From Marinicella gelatinilytica (GTDB lineage: Bacteria > Pseudomonadota > Gammaproteobacteria > Xanthomonadales > Marinicellaceae): a DNA stretch of 64,000 nt. The stretch lies in assembly GCF_026410405.1 (NCBI RefSeq), contig NZ_JAPMLN010000004.1, forward strand, positions 112,311-176,310, read 5' to 3'. This document shows positions 35,662 to 45,225 of this stretch, piece by piece. The notes under the pieces are model-generated. The model made no database searches. It saw only the letters and a program-made list of their open reading frames with translations, and was not told where the DNA came from. A program made the translations under genes and the position numbers. Each line of letters begins with the position of its first letter. The stretch's first letter is position 1.

Positions 35662-37917
35662 CTACATTAATATTTTTTCAAACGTTTGTTTTAAGGCCGC
35701 TGCATTCTTATAACCAAAGAAATTATACTGCGTTAACGGCAGACCATCAGCATCAAAAAACAAACTCGCCGGCGGCCCAAATACCCCAAAATGCTTCAGC
35801 AGAGCCTGATCAATCTCATCATTGGCAGTGACATCGGCCTTCAACAAGTTAAATTGCTGCGACAAGGCGACAATGTCCGGGTTCTGAAAAGTGGTGCGCT
35901 CCATACGCTTACACTCAATACACCAATCGGCGTAAAAATCAAAATACACCGGTTTGGTTGTGTTTGATAATTGCTGTTCTAAATCAGCAATCGATTTAAT
36001 TGTAACAAACTCAACCTGAGTGTCTGTTACGACTGCAGAACCACTGCCGGCAAAAATTCCGGCTAAAGGCTGAAGTGGATCTTTTTGACCAGCCAAGGCA
36101 CCGATAATTTGTGCCATTCCTATCACCAGCAGAATCACTTTCAAGGCATCGAACAAACCCATCAACCAACCGCTGACACCATTATCTTTGGCATTTTGAT
36201 GCCACATGATGGCACTGGCCACCAGTAACAAACCCCATAATAATAACACCACCGATTCCGGAAGAATACGGGCCATAAACCAGATGGCCATACCGAGTAA
36301 AGCAATCCCAAAAAAGGATTTCACCACATTCATCCAGCCACCGGCTTGTGGCGTCCATTTACCGGCGGTGGCACCAATCAGCAATAATGGCACACCCATA
36401 CCCATTGACATGGCGAACAAAGCCAAGCCACCCATAACGGCACCATCTTGTACTGTCGAAATGTATATCACAGCAGCCGCTAACGGTGGTGCCACACAGG
36501 GCCCGACAATCAAGGCCGACAATAACCCCATCACCGCCACACCAATTAAAGAACCACTTTTTTGTTTGTTGGAAAGATTGGACAGTTTATTTTGCCATTT
36601 AGCGGGTAATTGCAAATCATAGAATCCAAACATGGATAAGGCCAATAAAACAAACACCAGAGAAAATGAAATGAGAATCCATGGCTTTTGGAAAATCGCC
36701 TGTAAATTAGCGCCCAACAAGCCGGCCACCACACCCACCACCGTATAGGTTAAAGCCATTGCCAACACATACACTAACGACAGTAGAAAGGCTTTAGAGG
36801 CACTGCGAATATTTTGACCGACGATTAAAGAAGACAAAATTGGAATCATCGGAAATACACATGGGGTTAAGGCCAACAATAAGCCAAAACCAAAAAACCT
36901 TAATACCGTCCACCATTTGGCATCATCGCCAATCTCTTGGGTCAGTTTTTGTTGCTCAGACAAAATCTGATTGTTAGTCACCGTGGCCGATGACTGTTGC
37001 GATACTTGCTTGCTGATAACCGCGCCGACCGGTAAGTCCACTGTGATAATTTTTTCAGTGGGCGGATAGCAAATCTTGCCGTCTTCACAACCTTGGTAAT
37101 CGGCTCGCAAAGTGATTGAACGTATGTCTTTTTGACTGTGGATTAAAGGCAGTTCGATTTCAGCCAAATCATAGAAGACCTGCACGCGACCAAATTCCGG
37201 GTCATTTTTCTCCACCGTTTCGCTATATATGGGTTTACCTATTTGGATACCATCCGTTTCACTGGTGAACTGTAATTGGTCCAAGTATAAGTACATGTTT
37301 GGCGCCATGGTAAATCGAGCCAACAATTTATTGGCATCTCCGGCAATGGCCTCAAATTTAAAGGCATCATCCATGGACACAAATGACTGAGCACCCGGGA
37401 AAAAACCCTGGTTAGTTTGGCCTAATTGCAGCAAACCACTGCCTTGCTTCAGATCTTGAGAAACCACTGCTGGTTTAATTTTGCCGCTTAAATCAAAGGT
37501 CTTTTTCTGAGGCGGATAACAAATACCGGCATCCACACAGCCCTGATATTTAACCGTTATTTGTGGCTGTTCTCCAACGTCAGAAAATGGAATGGATACT
37601 TTTAACTGCTGGCGATAAGTCTCTACTTCACCGAAATACGGATCGGTTTTTTTCTCTCCGGCAGGGATAGCCTGATCAATGTCATTGAGAACAATATCTT
37701 CACCCATAAAACCCAAGGCATGGCGATATAGGTAAACATCATCAGCCACATCAATGGTCACCTCGATGGTTTGGCCATTGACCTGAACTGATGGCACCAT
37801 GGCCTCATCAGGATGCAAAACCTCATCCGGATCAATGGCTGCTTGTGCAGTAAAAGCGGTGATTAAATATAATGAAGTCAGCCATAAAAACAGGCTTTTG
37901 TTAGTGATTAGTTTCAT
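35662..37917 (-). CDS. dsbD: thiol:disulfide interchange protein DsbD with duplicated N-terminal domain
   Basis: A 751-residue protein, larger than the usual 565-600. After a signal peptide (cleavage near TAQA) it has two DsbD-alpha domains: the first with YQGCVDAGICYPP (C127, C133) and the second with YQGCEDGKICYPP (C277, C283). The surrounding VYLYRHAL/MYLYLDQL and DPYFGEVETY/DPEFGRVQVF segments also match. Then comes the membrane core with LTPCVFPMIPIL and GPCVAPPLAAA, and a C-terminal thioredoxin domain with DWCIECKRME. It carries electrons from cytoplasmic thioredoxin to periplasmic partners; two alpha domains may serve different partners. Confidence 0.95.
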   Translation of the reverse strand: MKLITNKSLFLWLTSLYLITAFTAQAAIDPDEVLHPDEAMVPSVQVNGQTIEVTIDVADDVYLYRHALGFMGEDIVLNDIDQAIPAGEKKTDPYFGEVETYRQQLKVSIPFSDVGEQPQITVKYQGCVDAGICYPPQKKTFDLSGKIKPAVVSQDLKQGSGLLQLGQTNQGFFPGAQSFVSMDDAFKFEAIAGDANKLLARFTMAPNMYLYLDQLQFTSETDGIQIGKPIYSETVEKNDPEFGRVQVFYDLAEIELPLIHSQKDIRSITLRADYQGCEDGKICYPPTEKIITVDLPVGAVISKQVSQQSSATVTNNQILSEQQKLTQEIGDDAKWWTVLRFFGFGLLLALTPCVFPMIPILSSLIVGQNIRSASKAFLLSLVYVLAMALTYTVVGVVAGLLGANLQAIFQKPWILISFSLVFVLLALSMFGFYDLQLPAKWQNKLSNLSNKQKSGSLIGVAVMGLLSALIVGPCVAPPLAAAVIYISTVQDGAVMGGLALFAMSMGMGVPLLLIGATAGKWTPQAGGWMNVVKSFFGIALLGMAIWFMARILPESVVLLLWGLLLVASAIMWHQNAKDNGVSGWLMGLFDALKVILLVIGMAQIIGALAGQKDPLQPLAGIFAGSGSAVVTDTQVEFVTIKSIADLEQQLSNTTKPVYFDFYADWCIECKRMERTTFQNPDIVALSQQFNLLKADVTANDEIDQALLKHFGVFGPPASLFFDADGLPLTQYNFFGYKNAAALKQTFEKILM

Positions 37918-38224
37918 GTTTTATCCATGTTAAATAGTCATCGCTACCGGCAACAATATCCACTGCGATTATTTCCGGCACGTCATAAGGATGCAGTTTT
38001 TGAATAAGCTGTTCCGCGGCCGAAAAATGTTTTTTTTGGGTTTTAAGTAATAATAAATACTCATCATCACCACGTAATTCATCCTGCCATCGGTAATAAC
38101 TCACCATTTTCGGCAAGCACTGACCACAAGCGATTAAACCTGCCGTCAACAGTGCCTTAATCAGCACTTCAGCCTGCACGCGGTCATTGATGCTGACCAT
38201 AATTTGTATGTAATGAGATGTCAT
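37901..38224 (-). CDS. cutA: divalent-cation tolerance protein CutA
   Basis: A 107-residue trimeric CutA1-family protein, recognised by ALLTAGLIACGQCLPKMVSYYRWQDEL, EYLLLLKTQKKHF and LHPYDVPEIIAVDIVAGSDDYLTWI. The physiological role is uncertain (metal tolerance or signalling). Its 3' end overlaps the dsbD start by 17 bases. The classical dipZ/dsbD-cutA pairing in other gammaproteobacteria supports both calls. Confidence 0.93.
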   Translation of the reverse strand: MTSHYIQIMVSINDRVQAEVLIKALLTAGLIACGQCLPKMVSYYRWQDELRGDDEYLLLLKTQKKHFSAAEQLIQKLHPYDVPEIIAVDIVAGSDDYLTWIKHETNH

Positions 38225-38369
38225 AATTTATGGATGATTGTCATCAATCGGTCGCCATTATAGCGTCCTTGTTCAGTTTTTGTGGTTAAGACACGACTTA
38301 ATGATTAAGGTTCAGATGATGTCCGCTTTACGGCGGATATTTGCTAAAATAGCGGATTTTCCAACACCA

Positions 38370-38993
38370 ATGGCCAAACTCTATTTTTATTATTCTGCCA
38401 TGAATGCCGGGAAAACCACGCATTTACTGCAATCCAGCCATAATTATCAGGAGCGTGGCATGCAAACCTTGATTTTATCATCTTCCATTGATGACCGATA
38501 TGGCAAAGGCGTGGTTAAATCTCGGATTGGATTACAGTCGCCTTCTATTTTATTTAACGAGCGGGCTGATTTATTGCAACTGGTTAAAACACAGAACCCG
38601 GTTAATTGTGTGTTAGTTGATGAAGCACAATTTTTAACAAAGTCACAAGTTTATCAACTCACTGAAGTCGTCGATCAGCTTAATATTCCGGTACTGGCAT
38701 ACGGTTTACGCACTGATTTTCAAGGCGAATTATTTGAAGGCAGTCAGTATCTGCTGGCTTGGGCTGATGAGTTGTGTGAACTAAAAACCATTTGTCACAC
38801 CGGCAGAAAAGCCACCATGGTCATCCGCATTGATGAACAAGGCCAGGCCATCACCGGTGGTGCACAAATACAAATTGGTGGCAATGAGCGCTACGTGTCA
38901 GTTTCCCGCGCAGAATATAAACGCATTTTTCATGGTGAAGGCAGCATAAAACCATCACAAATCTCGCTCCCCTTAGACAATCAACAGGACTAA
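38370..38993 (+). CDS. tdk: thymidine kinase Tdk
   Basis: 207 residues from ATG at 38370 ([17 protein letters not shown]); the longer frame would add 44 unrelated residues. P-loop [31 protein letters not shown] and [12 protein letters not shown] match the type II kinase that makes dTMP by salvage. The C-terminal zinc ribbon looks degraded: the segment reads ICHTGRKA, and YVSVSRAEY has Ser and Glu where relatives usually have Cys and His. So the metal site may be lost. Translation start and gene neighbours (fmt 3 bases downstream) are otherwise ordinary. Confidence 0.9.
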   Translation: MAKLYFYYSAMNAGKTTHLLQSSHNYQERGMQTLILSSSIDDRYGKGVVKSRIGLQSPSILFNERADLLQLVKTQNPVNCVLVDEAQFLTKSQVYQLTEVVDQLNIPVLAYGLRTDFQGELFEGSQYLLAWADELCELKTICHTGRKATMVIRIDEQGQAITGGAQIQIGGNERYVSVSRAEYKRIFHGEGSIKPSQISLPLDNQQD

Positions 38994-38996
38994 ACC

Positions 38997-39926
38997 ATGC
39001 GCATAATTTTTTGTGGCACACCGGATTTTTCAGTGCCGCCGTTACAACAGTTACACGCCTCTGGCCATGACATCGTTGCGGTATTTACACAACCGGACAA
39101 AGCCCGTGGGCGGGGTCAGAAACAACAAAAAACACCGGTCAAACAGGCCGCCGAAGATATGGGGATAACAGTTCACCAGCCGATTGGCATGAAAGCGACT
39201 GAAACCCAACAATTAATTGCTAACTACCAAGCCGATTTAATGGTGGTGGTGGCCTATGGGGTGATTATCCCACAAGCAGTTCTCGATTTACCGCGTTTAG
39301 GCTGTTGGAATATTCATGCGTCTTTACTGCCACGCTGGCGGGGTGCAGCACCGATTCATCGCGCCATCTTAGCAGGTGATGAAGAGACCGGTGTGTGCAT
39401 AATGCAAATGGCTGCCGGTTTAGACACGGGGCCTGTTTATTTTTGTGAAAAAACCAGCATACGAGCAGAAGACAACGCCGGCTCCTTACATGACCGCCTG
39501 AGTGTCATGGGTGCAGATGCCATTATTAAAGCCGTTAGTATGGCTGACAACAACACATTACCCTCACCCCAAGAACAAGACGATGGCCAGGCCACGTATG
39601 CCCATAAACTGAAAAAATCCGAATCAACCATTGATTGGCATCAATCGGCCACAGACATCGAACGCCAGATTCGCGCCTTTACACCCTGGCCCGGCAGTCA
39701 GACTAAGATTAAGGGTGAAACCTTAAAAATTTGGGCCGCAGAAGTTATAACAAAATCTGCCAAACACATACCAATCGGCGATATTGCTTATGCAGACAAG
39801 GAAACCTTGGTTATTAATTGTGGTGAACATCAATTAAAACTTCTCGAGGTGCAACGTGCCGGAAAAAAACGTATGGCCATCGGACCTTTTATGCGCGCCA
39901 AATCGGACTGGTACTTAAATGAATAA
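38997..39926 (+). CDS. fmt: methionyl-tRNA formyltransferase Fmt
   Basis: A 309-residue enzyme that formylates initiator Met-tRNA. It has RIIFCGTPDFSVPPLQQL, the DKARGRGQK loop, the core NIHASLLPRWRGAAPIHRAI and the C-terminal tRNA-binding domain with AFTPWPGSQT. The peptide deformylase gene def, which usually precedes fmt, is not adjacent; tdk occupies the spot. The next gene, rsmB, overlaps by 8 bases. Confidence 0.97.
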   Translation: MRIIFCGTPDFSVPPLQQLHASGHDIVAVFTQPDKARGRGQKQQKTPVKQAAEDMGITVHQPIGMKATETQQLIANYQADLMVVVAYGVIIPQAVLDLPRLGCWNIHASLLPRWRGAAPIHRAILAGDEETGVCIMQMAAGLDTGPVYFCEKTSIRAEDNAGSLHDRLSVMGADAIIKAVSMADNNTLPSPQEQDDGQATYAHKLKKSESTIDWHQSATDIERQIRAFTPWPGSQTKIKGETLKIWAAEVITKSAKHIPIGDIAYADKETLVINCGEHQLKLLEVQRAGKKRMAIGPFMRAKSDWYLNE

Positions 39927-41157
39927 AAACCGTTATTATGGCAGTCATATTTTGTATCGTGTATTAATTAAACACGAACATCTGAAGACCGCCATGAAAA
40001 CCACACTACCCAACCACCTTGAAGCACAGGATAAAGCCTGGATTCAACATGTGTGCTATATGAGTTTACGTCATTATTATAGCCTCACCGCTCGCTGGCA
40101 AAAGTTTTTGCACAAACCCTTAAAAGATCAGCTGGTGTCACAACTGTTGACTTTTAGTATGGCCCAGAAAATCTATGCACAAGTACCCGATCATGCCATC
40201 GTCAATGAAGCCGTTAATGCTGCCGGGCAATTAAAGAAAACCTGGGCCAAAGGTTTAATCAATACGGTGCTGAAACAAAGCCTGGCCGATGACGACTTTC
40301 AGGCAGACAATGAAGAACAACAATATGAACACCCGTCTTGGTGGTTGGCCATGCTTAAAAAAGACTGGCCCGATGATTGGGAAAATATCGCCCATGCCAA
40401 CAATCAACCACCACCACTTTGGATTCGTACCAAACCAGGTATTGATGGACCGGGGCAAGCACATCCACACCTAAACAATGCTTATTTATTGACTGATAAA
40501 CAATTGCCCCTTGAGCTATTGAAAGCAGGTCATGCCACAGTCCAGGATGCCGCTGCACAATGGGCCGCACATATTTTAAAACCTAACAATGGTGAGCGAA
40601 TATTAGATGCCTGTGCCGCACCAGGCGGTAAAGCCACCCACTTATTAGAATTAAACCCGCATATTCAGTTGGATATAGTTGAACAAGACAAAAATCGGTT
40701 GCAATTAATTAAAGACAACCTCAAACGTTTGCAACTAAAAGCCAATCGATTGATCCACGGCGATGCGGCCGAACCAAACACATGGTATCAAGGACAAAAA
40801 TATGACAAGATATTACTGGACGTTCCCTGTAGCGCCTCCGGCGTGGTAAGACGACATCCTGATATTAAATTGCTGAGACAAGCACAAGACATGCATTTTT
40901 TAACACAATTACAAACCAGCATTCTGCAGGCCTCAGCTGACTTACTGGTCAGTGGCGGCTTGTTATTGTATGCCACTTGTTCAGTTTTTCAGGCAGAAAA
41001 TGAGCGCCAAATTAAACGCTTTTTAAAAGCCAATCCTAACTTCGAAGCGCAAATTATGGATGTGCCTGAGAGTCTGCCTCAAAAGTACGGCCTGCAGTTT
41101 TTACCGGGGCGAGCCGACATGGACGGCTTTTATTATTGCCTGCTAAAAAAATCATGA
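39919..41157 (+). CDS. rsmB: 16S rRNA (cytosine-967-C5) methyltransferase RsmB
   Basis: A 412-residue enzyme with an N-terminal NusB-like RNA-binding domain (about 1-130) and a C-terminal SAM domain: LDACAAPGGKATHLLEL, LLDVPCSASGVVRRHPDIK (a catalytic-pair cysteine) and YATCSVFQAENE (the nucleophile). It methylates C967 of 16S rRNA. Length and order after fmt are standard. Confidence 0.97.
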   Translation: MNKNRYYGSHILYRVLIKHEHLKTAMKTTLPNHLEAQDKAWIQHVCYMSLRHYYSLTARWQKFLHKPLKDQLVSQLLTFSMAQKIYAQVPDHAIVNEAVNAAGQLKKTWAKGLINTVLKQSLADDDFQADNEEQQYEHPSWWLAMLKKDWPDDWENIAHANNQPPPLWIRTKPGIDGPGQAHPHLNNAYLLTDKQLPLELLKAGHATVQDAAAQWAAHILKPNNGERILDACAAPGGKATHLLELNPHIQLDIVEQDKNRLQLIKDNLKRLQLKANRLIHGDAAEPNTWYQGQKYDKILLDVPCSASGVVRRHPDIKLLRQAQDMHFLTQLQTSILQASADLLVSGGLLLYATCSVFQAENERQIKRFLKANPNFEAQIMDVPESLPQKYGLQFLPGRADMDGFYYCLLKKS

Positions 41158-41696
41158 TACGGTTTATTGCCCATGTCGTATTGTGGAGCCAGCTGTTAAT
41201 CACACAGGCTAACGCACAGTCAATCTCCCCGGAGAACATATTGATTAAGCAACAAGGCGATTACTGGCAAGTAACACCAAAATATAACATTACATTAAGT
41301 GAAGCCATCGTTGAGGCCATTCATAACGGTATTGAAATCACTTTTGTCAGTGAAGTGCGATTACTGGCAGAAAAAAATTGGTGGCCCGACAAAATGTTAA
41401 GTAAAACCGAAAAGCGCTTTGAAATTCATTATTTTTCTTTAAGTAGCCAATACCAGCTCAAACAACCGGACACCGAAAAACCTGCAGCCTTTACCACATT
41501 GGACAGCTTACTGATTCAGTTAACTCAAAATACCCGCTTCAGCATTAAAAAACAACCACAAGCCACAACAGTAGAAAGTCGTTTTTACCTTGATCAACGG
41601 GCGCTGCCCTCGACCATGCAATTACCGATTTTGTGGGACAAAGAATGGTCTTTACAAGCTCAGCCGTCACGTCAACCACTACCGGTCACTGATTAA
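41154..41696 (+). CDS. DUF4390 secreted protein
   Basis: 180 residues from an ATG overlapping the rsmB stop (ATGA at 41154-41157). A signal peptide MIRFIAHVVLWSQLLITQANAQ leads a small beta-rich domain with LSEAIVEAIHNGIEITF, FEIHYFSLSSQYQL, FTTLDSLLIQL and LPSTMQLPI, the pattern of DUF4390. The function is unknown; the gene nearly always sits between rsmB and an NtrY-like kinase gene, so a role as periplasmic sensor partner is an attractive guess. Confidence 0.85.
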   Translation: MIRFIAHVVLWSQLLITQANAQSISPENILIKQQGDYWQVTPKYNITLSEAIVEAIHNGIEITFVSEVRLLAEKNWWPDKMLSKTEKRFEIHYFSLSSQYQLKQPDTEKPAAFTTLDSLLIQLTQNTRFSIKKQPQATTVESRFYLDQRALPSTMQLPILWDKEWSLQAQPSRQPLPVTD

Positions 41697-43855
41697 TGAT
41701 GAAAAAAAGGCTGAAAAAGATAGTTTTCAATAAAAACCTGCCGATTCTGGTGCTGGTTGGGGTTTTACTCGGCGCCATGTACTTATTAACCATCGCCATG
41801 CAAAGTGCCGCCCAATTTAATCGCCTGTATTTATGGTTGGTGGGTGCGGCTTTGTTGGCTGTGTTTGTGTTATTGCTGATCATTATCCAACGCATCGTTT
41901 GGCTTTACCTACGTCGACGACAGAACGCCGCAGGTTCACAGTTAACCACCCGCATGGTATTGATGTTCACCGGTTTGTCGCTGCCGCCGGTGATTGTTGT
42001 TTATATGTTTGCTAACTTATTGGTCAATCGCTACATTGATTCCTGGTTTGACGTCAAAACAGATGAAGCCTTACGAGATGCCATCACCTTAGGCAAAATT
42101 TTTCTCAACACACAAACCCTCACCCACTTAAACACCGGCAAAGATTTGGCCGATCAATTGGCGGATATTGACCCTTTAAATCAATCCATTTACTTAGATC
42201 GCTTATTGGACACCACCAAAGCCACTTCTTTAAGCATTTACAATGCCAATGGCAGATTAATTGCTTCCAGCCAGCTTGACCCATTAAATCTACCACAGCA
42301 AGTGATGCCCACGAGTGCTTATAACGAAGTCAGCAATAACCGAAATTACGCGCGGGTGGAATCAGCCGGTGACGATGGCTTACAAATCCGGGTGGCGGTG
42401 CCTATTTCATCACGACAATCGATAAGCATGAGCAGCCATCGATTATTACAGGCACTGTTCCCGATTCCCGAAGAATATGAAGGTTTAACCATTAACATTG
42501 AGACGCAATATCACCAATACAACAAACAAACCTTCCAACGACAGCAATTAAAAAGTACTTTTTTAATTATTCTGACCATTGTTTTATTATTAAGCGTTTT
42601 GTTGGCCATCTTACGGGCTTTTTCCTCGGCACGAAAATTAGCCGCACCCATTCGTTTATTATCGGAAGCCACAGAAGCCATCGCTGAAGGTAACTTCAGT
42701 AAGATTATTCCGGTGGATTCTAAAGACGAACTGGGGATGCTGGTGCAATCTTTTAATAGCATGTCTGCTCAAATTGCCGCCTCCAGTGCCCTCGCTCACC
42801 GCGCGCAATCAGAAGCCGAAAACCAGCGTACATATTTAGAAAAAGTGATGTCCCATTTATCCAGCGGAGTCATCAGTATCGATCATGATTTACGAATTCG
42901 CTTAAGCAATGAGGCGGCTTTAAAGATTTTGCACCTGGACGGGCTTAACATTACCAATCAAAACATTGATTATTTGTCCATGAAGAATGCCACCCTATTG
43001 CCCCTGATTACTTTAATTAAACAAAAAGTGGCCGATCAAACCGGGTATTGGCAGCAGGAAGTGCTCATTGCGGAAGATTCTTTGCGACGGGTATTGTTGG
43101 TGCGTGGCAGTCAAATCAGTGAAAAAGACATTGAAGGCGGTGGTCATGTGATTGTTTTTGATGATCAAACCATTATTAACCAAGCGCAAAGGGATGCCGC
43201 TTGGTCGGAAGTCGCTCGACGACTGGCGCATGAAGTGAAAAATCCATTGACCCCCATACAGTTGTCAGCTGAACGCATGCACCTTAAATTCAAAGGCAAG
43301 CTATCCAAAGAAGAAGACGAGATACTCAATCGCGCCACCCAAACCATTGTCTCTCAAGTGGCGCATTTAAAAACTCTGGTCAATGCATTTTCCGATTACG
43401 CCAAGCCACCGGAACTAAAAAAAGAACTGGGTGGCTTAAATCAGATTATTCAGGAAATTGTGGATTTATACAGCATTTCACAACCAGGTATTCAGTTCAA
43501 CCTGGATTTAACAGAACCTGAACCCCAGTTATTGCTGGATCGAGGCCGGATTAAACAGTTACTGACCAATCTCATTAAAAACGCCCAAGAAAGCGCAGAC
43601 AATGATCATTTGGTTATCACCATCAGTACCAGTCACACCGATAATTCGTTACTATTAACCATACAAGATAATGGCCACGGCTTTAACGCCGATATTATGC
43701 AACATATTTTTGAACCCTATAAAACCACAAAACCCGGTGGCTCCGGCCTGGGTTTGGCCATTGTTAAAAAAATTGTTGAAGAACACGGCGGCACCATCAC
43801 CGCCGGCAACCATAATCAAGGTGCCTTGATTACCATTTATCTACCCATCGCGTGA
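41696..43855 (+). CDS. NtrY-like sensor histidine kinase
   Basis: A 719-residue membrane kinase. It has two N-terminal hydrophobic stretches, an extracytoplasmic sensing region (about 120-280), a further transmembrane helix, HAMP (RKLAAPIRLLSEATEAIAEGNF), a PAS segment starting SHLSSGVISIDHDLRI, HisKA with phospho-His near residue 512 (RRLAHEVKNPLTPIQLSAER) and HATPase with GSGLGLAIVKKIVEEHGG. It starts in a TAATG overlap with the DUF4390 gene. The NtrX-type response regulator that normally follows is absent; an aldehyde dehydrogenase gene overlaps the 3' end instead. The partner must be elsewhere or absent. Confidence 0.9.
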   Translation: MMKKRLKKIVFNKNLPILVLVGVLLGAMYLLTIAMQSAAQFNRLYLWLVGAALLAVFVLLLIIIQRIVWLYLRRRQNAAGSQLTTRMVLMFTGLSLPPVIVVYMFANLLVNRYIDSWFDVKTDEALRDAITLGKIFLNTQTLTHLNTGKDLADQLADIDPLNQSIYLDRLLDTTKATSLSIYNANGRLIASSQLDPLNLPQQVMPTSAYNEVSNNRNYARVESAGDDGLQIRVAVPISSRQSISMSSHRLLQALFPIPEEYEGLTINIETQYHQYNKQTFQRQQLKSTFLIILTIVLLLSVLLAILRAFSSARKLAAPIRLLSEATEAIAEGNFSKIIPVDSKDELGMLVQSFNSMSAQIAASSALAHRAQSEAENQRTYLEKVMSHLSSGVISIDHDLRIRLSNEAALKILHLDGLNITNQNIDYLSMKNATLLPLITLIKQKVADQTGYWQQEVLIAEDSLRRVLLVRGSQISEKDIEGGGHVIVFDDQTIINQAQRDAAWSEVARRLAHEVKNPLTPIQLSAERMHLKFKGKLSKEEDEILNRATQTIVSQVAHLKTLVNAFSDYAKPPELKKELGGLNQIIQEIVDLYSISQPGIQFNLDLTEPEPQLLLDRGRIKQLLTNLIKNAQESADNDHLVITISTSHTDNSLLLTIQDNGHGFNADIMQHIFEPYKTTKPGGSGLGLAIVKKIVEEHGGTITAGNHNQGALITIYLPIA

Positions 43856-45225
43856 ACATTATGCAATCACAACTCAGCCAAATGCAGCAATTACCGGCCT
43901 TAACATTAGAGCAACGGCTTGGTCGCTTAAAAGCGCTGCAAAAATCCATCCAAACCAATAAACAGTTAATTATTGATGCCATCAATGCCGACTACGGGCA
44001 ACGCGCTGCCAGTGAAACCTTGTTGGCTGAAGTGTTGGTTAATTTAGAAGACCTAAAACACACCATCAAACATTTACCCCGTTGGGTTAAAGCCGAAAAA
44101 TGGACTGCAGACTGGAAATTTTGGCCATCCCGTTGTGCCATTATTCCTGAGGCAAAAGGCGTGGTCGGTATCATGGCACCCTGGAATTATCCTTTTAATT
44201 TAGTGGCCGGACCTTTAACCGCCGCCATTGCCGGTGGCAATCGGGTGATGATAAAACCCTCAGAAATCACCCCAAAAACCGCCGAACTCATTCAATCCTT
44301 ATTAAGCGATGTATTTTCTGATGATGAAGTATTCGTGGTACTTGGTGATGTCGCGGTGGCCGATGAATTTAGCCGCTTAGCCTTTGATCACTTATTATTC
44401 ACCGGTTCCACCCGCGTCGGTAAAATCATTATGCGCAATGCCGCCGACAATTTAACCCCGGTGACCTTAGAACTCGGCGGTAAATCACCGGTATTAATTG
44501 ACCGTGACTATTCCCTGGATAAAGCCGCCAAAAGCATTGCCAAAGGCAAATGGTTTAATGCCGGGCAAACCTGTATCGCGCCTGATTATGTAATGATTGA
44601 AACTAATCGCGTTGCGGCCCTGATTGATGCCCTGAAAAAACACACCATCAGTGCCTATCCAAGCATTGACAATAACAACCGGGATTATAGCTGTGTGGTC
44701 AATAATCAGCATTTTGAACGTTTACAAAAATTACTGAAACAATTAACCAATGAACAAATTGTCCATGTTTATCCTGAGCACCAAGCCCAAGGAAATCGCA
44801 TGGCGCCGGTTATTGTTGATAATCCGAATTGGCAAAATACAGTGATGCAGGAAGAAATATTTGGACCAATCTTGCCCATTATCGCGGTTGATGATATGAC
44901 CGATGCCATCGAAACCATTAACAAAGGTGATAAACCACTGACCTTATATTTATTCAGCAATAACCGGCAAACCATTAAAAAAGTTCGCCAACAAACATCC
45001 TCGGGTTCGTTTGCAGTGAATGAAACGCTAGTTCATTTTGCCCAACAAAATTTACCCTTCGGTGGTATTGGCGCCAGTGGCATGGGCAGTTATCATGGTT
45101 ATCAAGGCTTTGTCACCATGAGCCACATGAAATCAGTCTATTACCAATCCCGGCTTAACGGCAATGACCTGGTGCGTGCACCCTTTACAAAACTTAAAAA
45201 GAAAATCATTGATTGGATGAGTTAA
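43852..45225 (+). CDS. aldehyde dehydrogenase, coniferyl-aldehyde-dehydrogenase type
   Basis: A 457-residue NAD(P)-dependent aldehyde dehydrogenase of the short class-3/coniferyl aldehyde type. It has IMAPWNYPFNLVAGPL, FTGSTRVGKII, LELGGKSPVLI with the catalytic Glu, GKWFNAGQTCIAPDYV with the nucleophilic Cys, EEIFGPILPI and LPFGGIGASGMGSYHG. GTG at 43852 overlaps the kinase stop (GTGA); an ATG three codons later is also possible. The substrate is probably a medium-chain or aromatic aldehyde; aldehyde detoxification is as likely as lignin-type metabolism. The 4-base overlap with the convergent downstream gene leaves no terminator. Confidence 0.9.
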   Translation: MNIMQSQLSQMQQLPALTLEQRLGRLKALQKSIQTNKQLIIDAINADYGQRAASETLLAEVLVNLEDLKHTIKHLPRWVKAEKWTADWKFWPSRCAIIPEAKGVVGIMAPWNYPFNLVAGPLTAAIAGGNRVMIKPSEITPKTAELIQSLLSDVFSDDEVFVVLGDVAVADEFSRLAFDHLLFTGSTRVGKIIMRNAADNLTPVTLELGGKSPVLIDRDYSLDKAAKSIAKGKWFNAGQTCIAPDYVMIETNRVAALIDALKKHTISAYPSIDNNNRDYSCVVNNQHFERLQKLLKQLTNEQIVHVYPEHQAQGNRMAPVIVDNPNWQNTVMQEEIFGPILPIIAVDDMTDAIETINKGDKPLTLYLFSNNRQTIKKVRQQTSSGSFAVNETLVHFAQQNLPFGGIGASGMGSYHGYQGFVTMSHMKSVYYQSRLNGNDLVRAPFTKLKKKIIDWMS

